Source: a virus. Taken from it: 42,877 nucleotides of DNA. The stretch lies in IMG/VR virus record IMGVR_UViG_3300032018_000009, positions 1 through 42,877 of that record. One strand, given 5' to 3'. Under the pieces are notes generated by a model. The model searched no databases. It was not told the origin of the DNA and saw only the letters and a program-made list of their open reading frames with translations. Positions 1 through 7,725 of the stretch are shown in pieces. Position 1 is the first letter of the stretch; each line of letters opens with the position of its first letter. A program made the translations under genes and the position numbers.

Positions 1-776
1 TAGCTGTTTCTGGGAGGTATGCTTATATTGTAACAATGACGGTTCCAGCCAAGGTAGTAGTAGTTGATATTTCAAATCCAGCTTCACCAACTAGAATTGG
101 AGCAGTAACTTTAAATGAAGGTGAAGATAGTGGTGCTTCAATAGCTGTTTCTGGGAGGTATGCTTATATTGTAACAATGACGGTTCCAGCCAAGGTAGTA
201 GTAGTTGATATTTCAAATCCAGCTTCACCAACTAGAATTGGAGCAGTAACTTTAAATGAAGGTGAAGACAATGGTACTTCAATAGCTGTTTCTGGGAGGT
301 ATGCTTATATTGTAACAGAGACATTCCCAGCCAAGGTAGTAGTAGTTGATATTTCAAATCCAGCTTCACCAACTAGAATTGGAGCAGTAACTTTAAATGA
401 AGGTGAAGACAATGGTACTTCAATAGCTGTTTCTGGGAGATATGCTTATATTGTAACAATGACGGTTCCAGTTAAGGTAGTAGTAGTTGATATTTCAAAT
501 CCAGCTTCACCAACTAGAATTGGAGCAGTAACTTTAAATGAAGGTGAAGACAATGATGCTTCAATAGCTGTTTCTGGGAGGTATGCTTATATTGTAACAA
601 TGACGGTTCCAGCCAAGGTAGTAGTAGTTGATATTTCAAATCCAGCTTCACCAACTAGAATTGGAGCAGTAACTTTAAATGAAGGTGAAGACAATGGTAC
701 TTCAATAGCTGTTTCTGGGAGGTATGCTTATATTGTAACAGAGACAGTTCCGACCAAGGTAGTAGTAGTTGATATT
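1..776 (+). repeat. Tandem 141-bp LVIVD coding repeats (left part of array)
   Basis: Units start at 36, 177, 318, 459 and 600, exactly 141 bp apart and almost identical in DNA. A partial unit lies before 36 and a half unit covers 741-776. Differences concentrate at two places per unit: the codons for MTVPAK/ETFPAK/MTVPVK/ETVPTK and those for DSGAS/DNGTS/DNDAS. The array continues from the right end (42510-42877). Bases 1-30 repeat bases 42848-42877. Confidence 0.95.
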
Positions 777-1373
777 AGAGGAACAGAAATTAGCAGTCTA
801 ATAGCTCATAGTTTAGAAGCTGGCAGTTTACAAGTCAGAAAAGACTTGACTGTTTATGATCATTTGAAAGTTGGTGGTGGAATAAATGTTGGTCCTGGTG
901 GTATTTACTCTGCTGGTCCTTTTTCTCTTATTTCTGGTTCAACTGGGGCAACATCTTCAGCTTTAGATATCAGAAATTCAGCTGGCACCAATTTATTATA
1001 TGTCAGAGATGACGGTAACGTCGGCATTGGGACGGAAGCTCCTTTAGCAAAATTACATGTAGTTGGTGATGCAATTATAAATGGTGCTTTTTCTACTATA
1101 GTAACTACAATAACTACTGATACAACCCTTGATAATACTTATCATATAATTTTAGCTAATGCTACAAATGGTACAATAACAATCACATTACCAAGTGCAA
1201 CCACTTGTTCAGGTAGGCAATATATTATTAAAAAAGTTGATAGTTCTACAAATGCAGTTACTGTCACACCTCAGACAGGACAAACTATAGATGGGCAAAC
1301 AAGTATAAGTATCACAACACAGAATGATTTAAGAAGAATAGTATCAGATGGTACGAATTGGTATATTATTTAA
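3..1373 (+). CDS. LVIVD-repeat tail fibre / receptor-binding protein, C-terminal part (continues from the right end of the window)
   Basis: The frame is open from base 3. The ATG at 36 lies inside a repeat and is not a start; the N-terminus is at 42238 across the circular junction. Seen here: five full 47-residue repeats containing VVVVDISNP..P and SGRYAYIVT, a half repeat ending VVVVDI, then a fibre region with a GNVGIGTEAPLAKLHVVG motif at about residues 328-345 of this part, and a C-terminal domain ending SDGTNWYII. The repeats match the LVIVD beta-propeller repeat family known from surface proteins. GNVGIGT..P..KL.V.G segments are common in phage fibres just before trimeric tips. It lies next to the lysis and portal genes. 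Role as host-binding fibre is inferred; the propeller assignment is from visible motifs. Confidence 0.85.
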   Translation, partial: AVSGRYAYIVTMTVPAKVVVVDISNPASPTRIGAVTLNEGEDSGASIAVSGRYAYIVTMTVPAKVVVVDISNPASPTRIGAVTLNEGEDNGTSIAVSGRYAYIVTETFPAKVVVVDISNPASPTRIGAVTLNEGEDNGTSIAVSGRYAYIVTMTVPVKVVVVDISNPASPTRIGAVTLNEGEDNDASIAVSGRYAYIVTMTVPAKVVVVDISNPASPTRIGAVTLNEGEDNGTSIAVSGRYAYIVTETVPTKVVVVDIRGTEISSLIAHSLEAGSLQVRKDLTVYDHLKVGGGINVGPGGIYSAGPFSLISGSTGATSSALDIRNSAGTNLLYVRDDGNVGIGTEAPLAKLHVVGDAIINGAFSTIVTTITTDTTLDNTYHIILANATNGTITITLPSATTCSGRQYIIKKVDSSTNAVTVTPQTGQTIDGQTSISITTQNDLRRIVSDGTNWYII

Positions 1374-1393
1374 AAGATTTAGAAGGTGATAAG

Positions 1394-1477
1394 ATGGCTG
1401 AAATAACGATTGTAAGATTAGAACAATATCTACCAGATGAACCTACAGGCTGGGCTGTAGGGGTTTATGTAAAATGA
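1394..1477 (+). CDS. 27-aa peptide of unknown function
   Basis: A short frame starting at ATG 1394 behind a good ribosome site (AGAAGGTGAT at 1381-1390). It encodes a peptide beginning MAEITIVRLEQYLPDEP and ending in a VGVYVK-type tail. Its stop overlaps the start of the next gene as ATGA, which is typical of translational coupling. It lies directly downstream of the fibre gene. No family is recognised. The ribosome site and the 4-base overlap are the only support for expression. Confidence 0.55.
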   Translation: MAEITIVRLEQYLPDEPTGWAVGVYVK

Positions 1478-1791
1478 ATTACAGAAGAATTGGTTTATTT
1501 TTGCTTGGATTAATTTTAATATTTGGTTTAATTTTTATCGTTTGGCGTAGTCATAGAGAGAATACAATTTTAGAACAAGCTTTACAACAGCAAAAGCAGA
1601 TGATTAAGCAGAAAGAAGAACAGATACAGCAATTACAGGAGCAATTGGGGGTTTTACAAAAAGAGCAAGTATTGAGAGAAGAAAAGATAACAACACTAAA
1701 AAAGCAAAAGGAGCAAATACAGAAGCCAAAGACTGTTGAGGAATTGGTAAAGGAATTTAAGGAGCTTGGATATAATGCTTCAATGCGGTAA
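1474..1791 (+). CDS. Membrane-anchored coiled-coil protein, spanin-like candidate
   Basis: A 105-aa protein. Residues about 6-24 form one strongly hydrophobic segment (IGLFLLGLILIFGLIFIVW), followed by a long Gln/Lys/Glu coiled coil (about 30-85) and a short C-terminal tail. One N-terminal membrane anchor followed by a periplasmic helix is the layout of inner-membrane spanins (Rz type). The position in a run of small membrane proteins after the fibre gene also fits a lysis role. It overlaps the preceding 27-aa gene by 4 bases and the next gene by 17. No sequence-level match to a named spanin is claimed. It could instead be a virion or superinfection protein. Confidence 0.6.
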   Translation: MNYRRIGLFLLGLILIFGLIFIVWRSHRENTILEQALQQQKQMIKQKEEQIQQLQEQLGVLQKEQVLREEKITTLKKQKEQIQKPKTVEELVKEFKELGYNASMR

Positions 1792-1981
1792 TAAAATAAG
1801 CGGTTTTCAATTGCTATTATTGTTCTTTGCAATGTGTTTTGGATTTGGGTGGATTTTTTGGGAGATGTTGGGAAGCAAAGCTTGGGATATTATAATTTTT
1901 TTAGCGATAATGTTTATACTTAGTTGTTTAGGATCGATTGATTGGGGCGCTTTAGTGAATGCAAAAAAGAAAAAAAAATGA
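1775..1981 (+). CDS. Two-helix membrane protein, holin-like candidate
   Basis: The ATG at 1775 is preferred over the in-frame TTG at 1766 because AAGGAG at about 1759-1764 is then correctly spaced. The 68-aa product has two hydrophobic segments (about residues 10-28 and 36-53) and ends in NAKKKKK, a positively charged tail common in holins. It overlaps the coiled-coil membrane gene upstream and is followed by another membrane/coiled-coil gene. Size, two helices, basic tail and neighbours suggest a holin. A second holin candidate exists at 40966, so this assignment is tentative. Confidence 0.55.
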   Translation: MLQCGNKISGFQLLLLFFAMCFGFGWIFWEMLGSKAWDIIIFLAIMFILSCLGSIDWGALVNAKKKKK

Positions 1982-1996
1982 AGAGGATGATAGATT

Positions 1997-2374
1997 ATGG
2001 ATGCGAAACAGATAATAAGTAGTGTATTAGTGTGTCTATTTTTGGCAAGCCAAGCATATGCGGTTGACCTCTGTTTGCCTGAGGAGCAAGCTAAGCAGGT
2101 AGTTGTCGAGCTGAAGCAAAAGCGTTTGTTAGAGCAAGAAGTTCGCGAGTATGAAGCGTTAGTTGAAAACTTGAAGAAGCAGAATGAAATTTTGAAGGAG
2201 CAAAATCAGTTGTTAAAAGAACAGATAGAGCTCTATAAAAATCAGAAACAACTATATGATACGGCATTAAAGGAATGTGAAAAGAAACAACGGGTTAGTT
2301 TATTTGAGAAAGGGAAATGGTTTGTTTATGGTGCTGTAAGTGGATTAATATTTTTAATGTTTTGGGTGAAATAG
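1997..2374 (+). CDS. Exported coiled-coil protein with C-terminal membrane helix
   Basis: A 125-aa protein. Residues 1-22 look like a signal peptide with an AYA cleavage site before VDLCLPEEQ. A Lys/Glu/Gln coiled coil covers about 30-95 and a hydrophobic C-terminal helix (FVYGAVSGLIFLMFW) about 107-122. A signal peptide plus coiled coil plus C-terminal anchor is often seen in small phage lysis or envelope proteins. Two cysteines (C26 and one near residue 93) could pair. It is the last gene of the small-membrane-protein run. No family is recognised; a spanin-type role together with the gene at 1474 is a guess from layout. Confidence 0.6.
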   Translation: MDAKQIISSVLVCLFLASQAYAVDLCLPEEQAKQVVVELKQKRLLEQEVREYEALVENLKKQNEILKEQNQLLKEQIELYKNQKQLYDTALKECEKKQRVSLFEKGKWFVYGAVSGLIFLMFWVK

Positions 2375-2495
2375 CTTGACAAAAATGAGAATGTGTTTAA
2401 ATTGCAAAATAAGGGGCACTGAGTATGCAGTTAGCTATTATTGTAAATTTGAAAAATGAAAATATCAAAAGAAGATTAATTTTAGGAGGGCAACG

Positions 2496-2552
2496 ATGGC
2501 TCGCAGGAAGAGAAGGGCTAAGAAAAGGGGTTCTCGCAAGAAGAAAAGATAA
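2496..2552 (+). CDS. 18-aa Arg/Lys-rich peptide
   Basis: ATG at 2496 follows TTTAGGAGGG at 2481-2490, a near-ideal ribosome site. The product is 18 residues, thirteen of them Lys or Arg (MARRKRRAKKRGSRKKKR). Its stop codon overlaps the rise of a terminator hairpin, and the unit sits inside the 16-bp inverted repeats. Protamine-like peptides of this kind are found in some phage virions and could neutralise packaged DNA. That role is inferred from composition only. Confidence 0.65.
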   Translation: MARRKRRAKKRGSRKKKR

Positions 2553-2574
2553 TTGTTCATGAGCAATTATTTTT
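2549..2574 (+). terminator. Rho-independent terminator after the 18-aa peptide gene
   Basis: ATAATTG (2549-2555) pairs with CAATTAT (2564-2570), extended by TTC/GAG pairing, and is followed by a T run to 2574. The stop codon of the peptide gene lies in the left arm. Confidence 0.65.
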
Positions 2575-2610
2575 ACATACTCAGTGCCCCTCCTTGTATA
2601 GGAGGTAGAT

Positions 2611-3087
2611 ATGCCAGAAAAAGAAGAAATTTTAGGGGCTTTAGGGTTAGACAAGCCTGTTCCTCCTCCAACTGGGAGTGGTCCTATATCGCCCGATACT
2701 TTAAGGGCGGATTTGGCGGGACCCGCACCAGCTGGGTTGGATGCACTTAAAGAAGGGATGATGGCGTTTATGTATCTGTTAGCTCAGACTGTTGCAACTA
2801 CTCCTCCTTTTGACGAATTGACTGAGGCAAGCTTGGATGTTATGAAGCGGATAGGTAAAGTTATTGATATTAATGAAGCTTTAGTCAAGGCTCAGGTTGT
2901 TATGGGAGGGTTAGGTGCAGGAGCTCCTATGGCTGGAGGTCCTATGGCGGGAGCACCAGTGGCTGGAGGACCTACACCGCCACCGCCAACACCACCAACA
3001 CCACCAACACCACCAACACCAGCGACACCTATGGGAGGGGCTTCACCTGAAGGGGGAGCTCCTAATTTAGAAGGTATCGAAATTTAA
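2611..3087 (+). CDS. Proline/glycine-rich structural-module protein
   Basis: A 158-aa protein starting behind TATAGGAGGTAGAT. Residues 1-45 are Pro/Gly/Ala-rich, about 46-98 are helical and hydrophobic (GMMAFMYLLAQTVATT and a DVMKRIGKVIDINEALVKAQ helix), and about 100-150 are low complexity with repeats of MAGGP/MAGAP and PPTPPT. It is the first gene of the run scaffold - capsid - adaptor - nozzle, so a virion assembly role is likely, but no family is recognised. The Pro-Thr tract is encoded by near-perfect CCACCAACA repeats that may vary in length. Confidence 0.65.
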   Translation: MPEKEEILGALGLDKPVPPPTGSGPISPDTLRADLAGPAPAGLDALKEGMMAFMYLLAQTVATTPPFDELTEASLDVMKRIGKVIDINEALVKAQVVMGGLGAGAPMAGGPMAGAPVAGGPTPPPPTPPTPPTPPTPATPMGGASPEGGAPNLEGIEI

Positions 3088-3101
3088 CGGAGGTGATAAC
3101 A

Positions 3102-3263
3102 ATGGCTAAGAAAGCAAAAACTAAAGTTTTTACTCCTGAGAAGTATTCAGGTATTATTACCAGCAAGTCTGCTCCTTTATCTGGAGGGCAAATTGCTGGT
3201 AAAGATGAGCCTATTTATGAAAACTTTATTAAGCCTTCTCGTGGGAAGAAAGGTAGAAAATAA
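3102..3263 (+). CDS. 53-aa basic protein of the capsid gene cluster
   Basis: ATG 3102 follows GGAGGTGATAACA. The product begins MAKKAKTKVFTPEKYSG and ends PSRGKKGRK, with about a quarter basic residues and no membrane segment. It lies between the Pro-rich gene (14-base gap) and the scaffold-like gene (14-base gap) in one operon with the capsid gene. It could be a minor capsid or DNA-contacting protein; no family is recognised. Spacing and ribosome site make it very likely to be translated. Confidence 0.7.
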   Translation: MAKKAKTKVFTPEKYSGIITSKSAPLSGGQIAGKDEPIYENFIKPSRGKKGRK

Positions 3264-3277
3264 AGGAGGAATAATTT

Positions 3278-3796
3278 ATGGAAGAGAAGGCTATTAATTT
3301 AGACCAATTAGGAGTTCAAGCTTTACAGAAGCTTATAGAAGAAATTCAGTATGATGACGAGTTAAGAGAAAAGTTTAACCAAATTCTAAAAGATACTGAG
3401 TATTATATCCCCCCGCCAAAAGAGAAGAAAGTTGAGGAAAAAATCAAAAGCGAAATAAAAAAAGTAGAAGAGGAAAAAGAAGAGATAAAAACAAAACTGC
3501 AAGCTATTGAAAACGAGAAAAAGCTTCAAAAGGCATATGAGATAATGGACAAGTATAACATACCTCGGGATATGATAGCCGAGGTAGAAAAGTATGCGAG
3601 GGAAAATGGAATACAAAAATGGGAAACTGCTTGCAAGCTTTATGCTTTAGAGCAAAAACAGTTGCAGTCGTTAACTGTTAATCAGCCTCCTCACAAGAAG
3701 AATAAAGACTTAATGAGCCGTTATGCAGGTGAGGAGGGCAAAACTAATTTGAAAGAAGATTTGCTACAAGTTTATAGAAACATTGTAAACTTTTAA
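3278..3796 (+). CDS. Probable scaffolding protein
   Basis: A 172-aa, highly charged, helical protein directly upstream of the major capsid gene. A Lys/Glu coiled coil covers about residues 45-90, a second helical part about 92-125, and the C-terminus is basic and Gln-rich. Position immediately before the major capsid protein, coiled-coil content and lack of Cys are usual for phage scaffolds, which guide shell assembly and leave before packaging. Function is assigned by position and composition, not by a sequence motif. The ribosome site AAAGGAGGAATAA is strong. Confidence 0.65.
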   Translation: MEEKAINLDQLGVQALQKLIEEIQYDDELREKFNQILKDTEYYIPPPKEKKVEEKIKSEIKKVEEEKEEIKTKLQAIENEKKLQKAYEIMDKYNIPRDMIAEVEKYARENGIQKWETACKLYALEQKQLQSLTVNQPPHKKNKDLMSRYAGEEGKTNLKEDLLQVYRNIVNF

Positions 3797-3819
3797 AATT
3801 AGAAAAGGAGGTGTAAGCG

Positions 3820-4926
3820 ATGGCAATAACCCCATATGTAACTGATGTCGGAGGCGGTTTTCGGGATACCGCCACTTTAACCAGATGGTTAAATGTAACT
3901 CGAAGAAACCTTTTGATGTATGCTTTAGCTCAAAACCTACCTAAAGTATCAGCGTTATTTAAGCTCTTGATTGAAAAGCAAGACAGTCAGCCATTCCAGC
4001 ATGATTTTGTGATTTTCCCTGTGTATGGTGGGCCTGATGCAACTAACCAAGCTAACATGCAACCAAGGTATATCGACTTCACTACAGGGACTTTCACCAA
4101 ACAAGATTACTTTGTAGATGTTGAGTATGCGAAGTTTACTCCTACTGGATTATATCAAACCTTCACTGTGAACTTCTTTGAAGGGCTAATTATGGAAAGC
4201 CCGAACAACATTATTGATACTGTGCAATTAAAGATTGAGGAAGCAATTAGGCAAATGTTCCTTGCTTTGCAGACTGATTTAATGGGGACAAGAGGAACTA
4301 ATGATCAAAAGTTCTATGGATTAAAAGACATCATTGACAATGGAGTTAACCAACCAACTTTTGGTGGATTAGACAGAGCTACTCATCCTTGGTGGAATAG
4401 TCCAATTTATAACTATAGCGATTTGCTTGGGAGCGATACTGGTATACCTATTTATGCAGTGATTAACCGTGGAATTAATAAGTATTGGAATGACCACGGC
4501 AATGTTTATGGTATGCCAAAAGTTGGATTTACTGACACTATGACTTTTGCTAAGATTGCTGAAAGCTTTATGTCCTTTGAGAGATACATTGTGGGCGACA
4601 TCAGAAATATCGCAGATATCAGGGAATACAACATCAGAGGAATTGACATCGGCGGTATAGCAATCTTCCCTGACCCATATTTACAGCCATACACAGTAAC
4701 TTCAGGGAATACAACTCAAACAGTAGGAGACATTTATTTCATTAATTTTGACCACATTTTCTTTACTGGTGCAAGCCCAATTGAGTATTATATGCATGAA
4801 TGGTGGTCTGAGGTTGTAAACGGCAAGCTTGCATTTAGTTCTCTCTGCTTGCTTACTGGGCAATTTTACACTGATAGACCAAGAGCACACTTTGTAATTA
4901 AAGGCGTTCCATCTATGGGAGTTTAA
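3820..4926 (+). CDS. Major capsid protein (HK97 fold expected)
   Basis: A 368-aa protein with the strongest ribosome site of the region (AAAAGGAGGTGTAAGCG). It is rich in aromatic, Asn, Thr and Gly residues. It has the order expected of HK97-fold capsid proteins: N-terminal arm, a spine-helix-like stretch around residues 118-150 (IIDTVQLKIEEAIRQMFLALQ), a central domain and a C-terminal beta part. It lies after the scaffold and before the adaptor and nozzle genes, and is followed by a terminator-like hairpin, consistent with high expression. Length is typical for podovirus capsid proteins (330-430 aa). The fold is inferred; the identity by position is strong. Confidence 0.8.
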   Translation: MAITPYVTDVGGGFRDTATLTRWLNVTRRNLLMYALAQNLPKVSALFKLLIEKQDSQPFQHDFVIFPVYGGPDATNQANMQPRYIDFTTGTFTKQDYFVDVEYAKFTPTGLYQTFTVNFFEGLIMESPNNIIDTVQLKIEEAIRQMFLALQTDLMGTRGTNDQKFYGLKDIIDNGVNQPTFGGLDRATHPWWNSPIYNYSDLLGSDTGIPIYAVINRGINKYWNDHGNVYGMPKVGFTDTMTFAKIAESFMSFERYIVGDIRNIADIREYNIRGIDIGGIAIFPDPYLQPYTVTSGNTTQTVGDIYFINFDHIFFTGASPIEYYMHEWWSEVVNGKLAFSSLCLLTGQFYTDRPRAHFVIKGVPSMGV

Positions 4927-4934
4927 TGAATAAA

Positions 4935-4967
4935 GGGGAGGGTTAACCTCCCCGCTTTAACTTTTTT
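4935..4967 (+). terminator. Terminator-like hairpin behind the capsid gene
   Basis: GGGGAGG (4935-4941) pairs with CCTCCCC (4947-4953) around a 5-base loop. A TTTTTT run follows at 4962-4967, 8 bases away, so termination is probably partial and would lower expression of the tail genes relative to capsid. Confidence 0.6.
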
Positions 4968-4979
4968 AGGAGGTGAAAG

Positions 4980-5261
4980 ATGCCAATTCTGTATAATCAT
5001 ACTTCAAAGCCAATTAGAATAAAGTATGGTTTCGAGCCTGAGTGGTTAGAAATACCTGCAGAGGCTGAGTTCGAGATACCTGATAATTATGCTTATGTGT
5101 TTTTTGGTTATGGATTAGAGACAGAGGCTCAGTTGAAGGAATGTTATAACAGGTTGAGGACTTTGGGTAATGAGTTGACTTATGAGGATTTTTTGAAAAT
5201 ACATGACAGCATAGCAACAGCAACAGTAGTTAAATATGGCAAAAAGAAAGGCGTTGAATAA
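4980..5261 (+). CDS. Small structural-module protein, unknown
   Basis: A 93-aa protein behind TTAGGAGGTGAAAG. The first half is beta-like (PILYNHTSKPIRIKYGFEP, then EIPAEAEFEIPDNYAYVFFG). The second half is helical (ETEAQLKECYNRLRTLGNEL). It lies between the capsid gene and the adaptor gene. Short beta-rich proteins here are often capsid decoration or head-completion proteins, but nothing specific is recognisable. Role uncertain; existence is well supported by the ribosome site and tight packing. Confidence 0.65.
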   Translation: MPILYNHTSKPIRIKYGFEPEWLEIPAEAEFEIPDNYAYVFFGYGLETEAQLKECYNRLRTLGNELTYEDFLKIHDSIATATVVKYGKKKGVE

Positions 5262-5267
5262 TATGCC

Positions 5268-5945
5268 ATGCCAACAGCACAAGAATATTTTCAAAGAGTA
5301 TTTGATAGGTATCCAGTAGCATGGGATGAGGGACCTTTTTTATATAGACAACTTAATTTTGCTCGCAATCAGGTAGCTCTTGATTGTGATGTAATAAAAA
5401 AAGCAGTATTTCCTGCAGTTACTGATATTATTATTTTAGCTCGGCCATTTCTTTCTGTAAAAAAAGTTTATTACAAAAAAGGTACTAATTATCCGATTTA
5501 TATCACTTGGAATAGATTTAAAACTTGGTTAGAATGGGCACAAGTAACAAAAGGTAAATGGTATGATGCCAAATCTTCTTATAGTTTTATTTTTTCTTAT
5601 GAATTAAAATATAAAGCTACCCCATTTTCTCCTTTTTCAAAATGGTCTAATTTGCCAACAAATTTTTATTTGATTTATCCTAATCAAATTAGGGTATTAC
5701 CCTCTGATTTTACCAGAGCTGAAAATGATTATTTTGAAATTTATTATGTTCCTAAGTGTAAAGATATGTCTTCTTTGATCGATATTGAAACTGATTTACC
5801 CGAACAATTAGCTGAGCTTGTAGTTTTGCAAGTTTGCATGAGACTTGCTGAGAATGACCTGCAATATGCAGTAAAACAGTATTTTGAGAATGAATATAAA
5901 TTACAACTTTTAAAAGTGCCTAAGGCGAGTTATTTATATGTCTAA
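5268..5945 (+). CDS. Head-to-tail adaptor / tail tubular protein A-like
   Basis: A 225-aa protein located between capsid and nozzle genes, where T7-like and P22-like phages carry the adaptor ring protein (T7 gp11, P22 gp4 type). It opens with an amphipathic helix (TAQEYFQRVFDRYPVAWDEG). The middle is beta-rich with many aromatics, and it ends with long helices (DLPEQLAELVVLQVCMRLAE, then a Gln/Tyr-rich tail), the usual build of this family. It overlaps the next gene by 8 bases. Start ATG 5268 has a poor ribosome site and probably relies on coupling to the gene ending at 5261. Assignment is by synteny and layout. Confidence 0.6.
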   Translation: MPTAQEYFQRVFDRYPVAWDEGPFLYRQLNFARNQVALDCDVIKKAVFPAVTDIIILARPFLSVKKVYYKKGTNYPIYITWNRFKTWLEWAQVTKGKWYDAKSSYSFIFSYELKYKATPFSPFSKWSNLPTNFYLIYPNQIRVLPSDFTRAENDYFEIYYVPKCKDMSSLIDIETDLPEQLAELVVLQVCMRLAENDLQYAVKQYFENEYKLQLLKVPKASYLYV

Positions 5946-7341
5946 AGGGAAAAAAGTTGTTAACATCCAAGCAGATAAAAAATATCAAGGGCTTGGTAGT
6001 TTATTTTATGTTGAGAGCTCTATTCTTGGGCTTGCAACCAATTTAGAGGATAGTAAGCGTGAGCCGTTTCATGCGATGGAACTTTATGCTTTGCCTGATT
6101 TGCGGTATGGATGGATAAGTATCCCAAAAGAGACAATAATCTCTGTTCCTTCAATAAATCATATCCAATTAGTTTCTCCAATTACTTATTTAGTTGGTTG
6201 GGAAGGTTCAAGTTTGTATGTTTATGATTTAGAACAGCGAGAAGTTCCTTTCTATACTAATTTAGATGCTAATATTAGTTCAGCAATTTTTCTTAATGAT
6301 GCAACTATAGCTTGTATATGCCCTCTTTCACAAAATCCTTTAAAAATCATTTTTTACAAAAGCGGTGTTGGAAGATCTTATAATAAAAAAGGCGATTATT
6401 TAGCTTTTTTTAAAGGGCGTCTTTTTATAGCAGAAGGTAAAATTTTGCATTTTACAAGTGCAAGCATTACAGATCCAAGTTTTAGTGGTGACCCCTTTGC
6501 TTCAGAAAATGGTGGTGGATATTTAATTTTAAATTATCCTCAAGTTTCAAAGGTTTGTTATCTTTTACCCTATGAGGATATGCTATACATTTTTACTGAT
6601 GGGGGGCTCTATGTTTTAACTGTTTCTTTAGCGAGTAATTCTCCTTCTACTTTTTATATTATTGATGCTGGTATTAATTATAATTTTTCTAAGGCAAAAG
6701 TTTTGCAAATAGGAGATACTTTAGCAGTTATTACAAACGTAGGCATGTTTTTCTTATCTGGAATGAGTTTAGAAAGATTTGATTGGCCAGTTGCTGATCA
6801 ATTGAATAAGTTAGATTATATGAAAGCAGGCGGTGGGTATTTCCAAGGGCAAAGATTAATTTTAGTTCCTTATATAACTGACAAAAAAACTTTAGTTTAC
6901 AGCATGGAACATAGTCAATTTTTTTATTTGCCATATAAAACAGCTAATTGCATTTTTTCTCCAAGTGGATTGACTTATGATTTTTCTCAAACAACCTTAA
7001 GAATATTGTTTGATAACACAAATTATTATTATCCATTCCATTTTGCTTCTGTGCTCCATGATTACAATCAGCCTCGTTTTAAATATATTAAAGAAGTTTG
7101 GGTAAATGGTAAAGGTGATTTTCAAGTTGATTTTTTATATGATTATTATGGGATTTCTACAAAATATAGTCAAATAGGTGCGAATTTATCGTATTATCGA
7201 AAAAGTTTTGGTGCAAAAGGGTATAAAATAGGTTTGCAAATTACATCTTCTACAGAATGCGAACCTTTTGCTTATGTAAATAAAATCCGTTTAACTTTGC
7301 ATCTATTAGGAAGCGTGAATTATCTCTATTATAGAGGTTAA
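5938..7341 (+). CDS. Tail nozzle / tail tubular protein B-like
   Basis: A 467-aa, beta-rich protein full of Tyr, Phe and Gly. Repeated strand motifs such as LFIAEGKILHFTSASI, YEDMLYIFTDGGLYVLTV and TLAVITNVGMFFLSG are typical of the propeller-like nozzle proteins (T7 gp12 / P22 gp10 group). It directly follows the adaptor gene with an 8-base overlap, the same order as in those phages. It would form the tube end through which DNA leaves. Shorter than T7 gp12 (about 790 aa), but P22 gp10 is of similar length. Assigned by motif style and synteny. Confidence 0.65.
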   Translation: MSKGKKVVNIQADKKYQGLGSLFYVESSILGLATNLEDSKREPFHAMELYALPDLRYGWISIPKETIISVPSINHIQLVSPITYLVGWEGSSLYVYDLEQREVPFYTNLDANISSAIFLNDATIACICPLSQNPLKIIFYKSGVGRSYNKKGDYLAFFKGRLFIAEGKILHFTSASITDPSFSGDPFASENGGGYLILNYPQVSKVCYLLPYEDMLYIFTDGGLYVLTVSLASNSPSTFYIIDAGINYNFSKAKVLQIGDTLAVITNVGMFFLSGMSLERFDWPVADQLNKLDYMKAGGGYFQGQRLILVPYITDKKTLVYSMEHSQFFYLPYKTANCIFSPSGLTYDFSQTTLRILFDNTNYYYPFHFASVLHDYNQPRFKYIKEVWVNGKGDFQVDFLYDYYGISTKYSQIGANLSYYRKSFGAKGYKIGLQITSSTECEPFAYVNKIRLTLHLLGSVNYLYYRG

Positions 7342-7346
7342 TTAAA

Positions 7347-7724
7347 ATGTTGTATGTTAAAATAAACAAAAATTATTATGACAAGCTTGAGGATTGGATG
7401 TATGATATTGATAAAGATCATTTAAATTTTTTAGATACTTTGCAGGCATTGTACAAGGCTTATACTGGAGAAGAAAGGTTGTTAAATTTGCCTGTTATAA
7501 AACAGGTAATTAAATCAGAAGATTGGAGCGAGATATCTCTTTGGAATTACAGAATACATTTAGATTTATATCAATTCATGGCTGATTTAGGAGCAAGGTT
7601 AACACCACCGATAGTAGTGATACCGAAGATACTGAAGGCTTCAAGCGAGGAAGATGCAATATATAAAGAGTATTTAATGCATCGGGACATTGAGCAGTTT
7701 TTAATAAGCTTAGGAGGTGGTTAA
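7347..7724 (+). CDS. Unknown protein between nozzle and ejection genes
   Basis: A 125-aa, mainly helical, aromatic-rich protein (MLYVKINKNYYDKLEDWMYD, a long central helix, and the tail KEYLMHRDIEQFLISLGGG). It starts 6 bases after the nozzle gene and its C-terminal codons contain the ribosome site of the next gene (GGAGG at 7711-7715). No family is recognised. A virion role is probable from its place in the tail/ejection operon. Confidence 0.65.
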   Translation: MLYVKINKNYYDKLEDWMYDIDKDHLNFLDTLQALYKAYTGEERLLNLPVIKQVIKSEDWSEISLWNYRIHLDLYQFMADLGARLTPPIVVIPKILKASSEEDAIYKEYLMHRDIEQFLISLGGG

Positions 7725-7725
7725 G

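Larger units (their letters stand above)
2412..2591. repeat. 180-bp cassette bounded by perfect 16-bp inverted repeats
   Basis: AGGGGCACTGAGTATG at 2412-2427 is exactly reverse-complemented at 2576-2591. Between them lie a ribosome site, an 18-aa basic peptide gene and that gene's own terminator hairpin. No obvious target-site duplication flanks the repeats. It could be a tiny mobile cassette or a long-range RNA stem. Confidence 0.8.

Noticed and set aside
1-776. Diversity-generating retroelement variable region
   Set aside because: No reverse transcriptase, no template repeat and no adenine-biased substitutions. Variation is by whole-patch exchange between tandem units.
36-1373. Fibre gene starting at ATG 36
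   Set aside because: This ATG is an internal Met of a repeat. The frame is open upstream and continues from 42238 across the circular junction.
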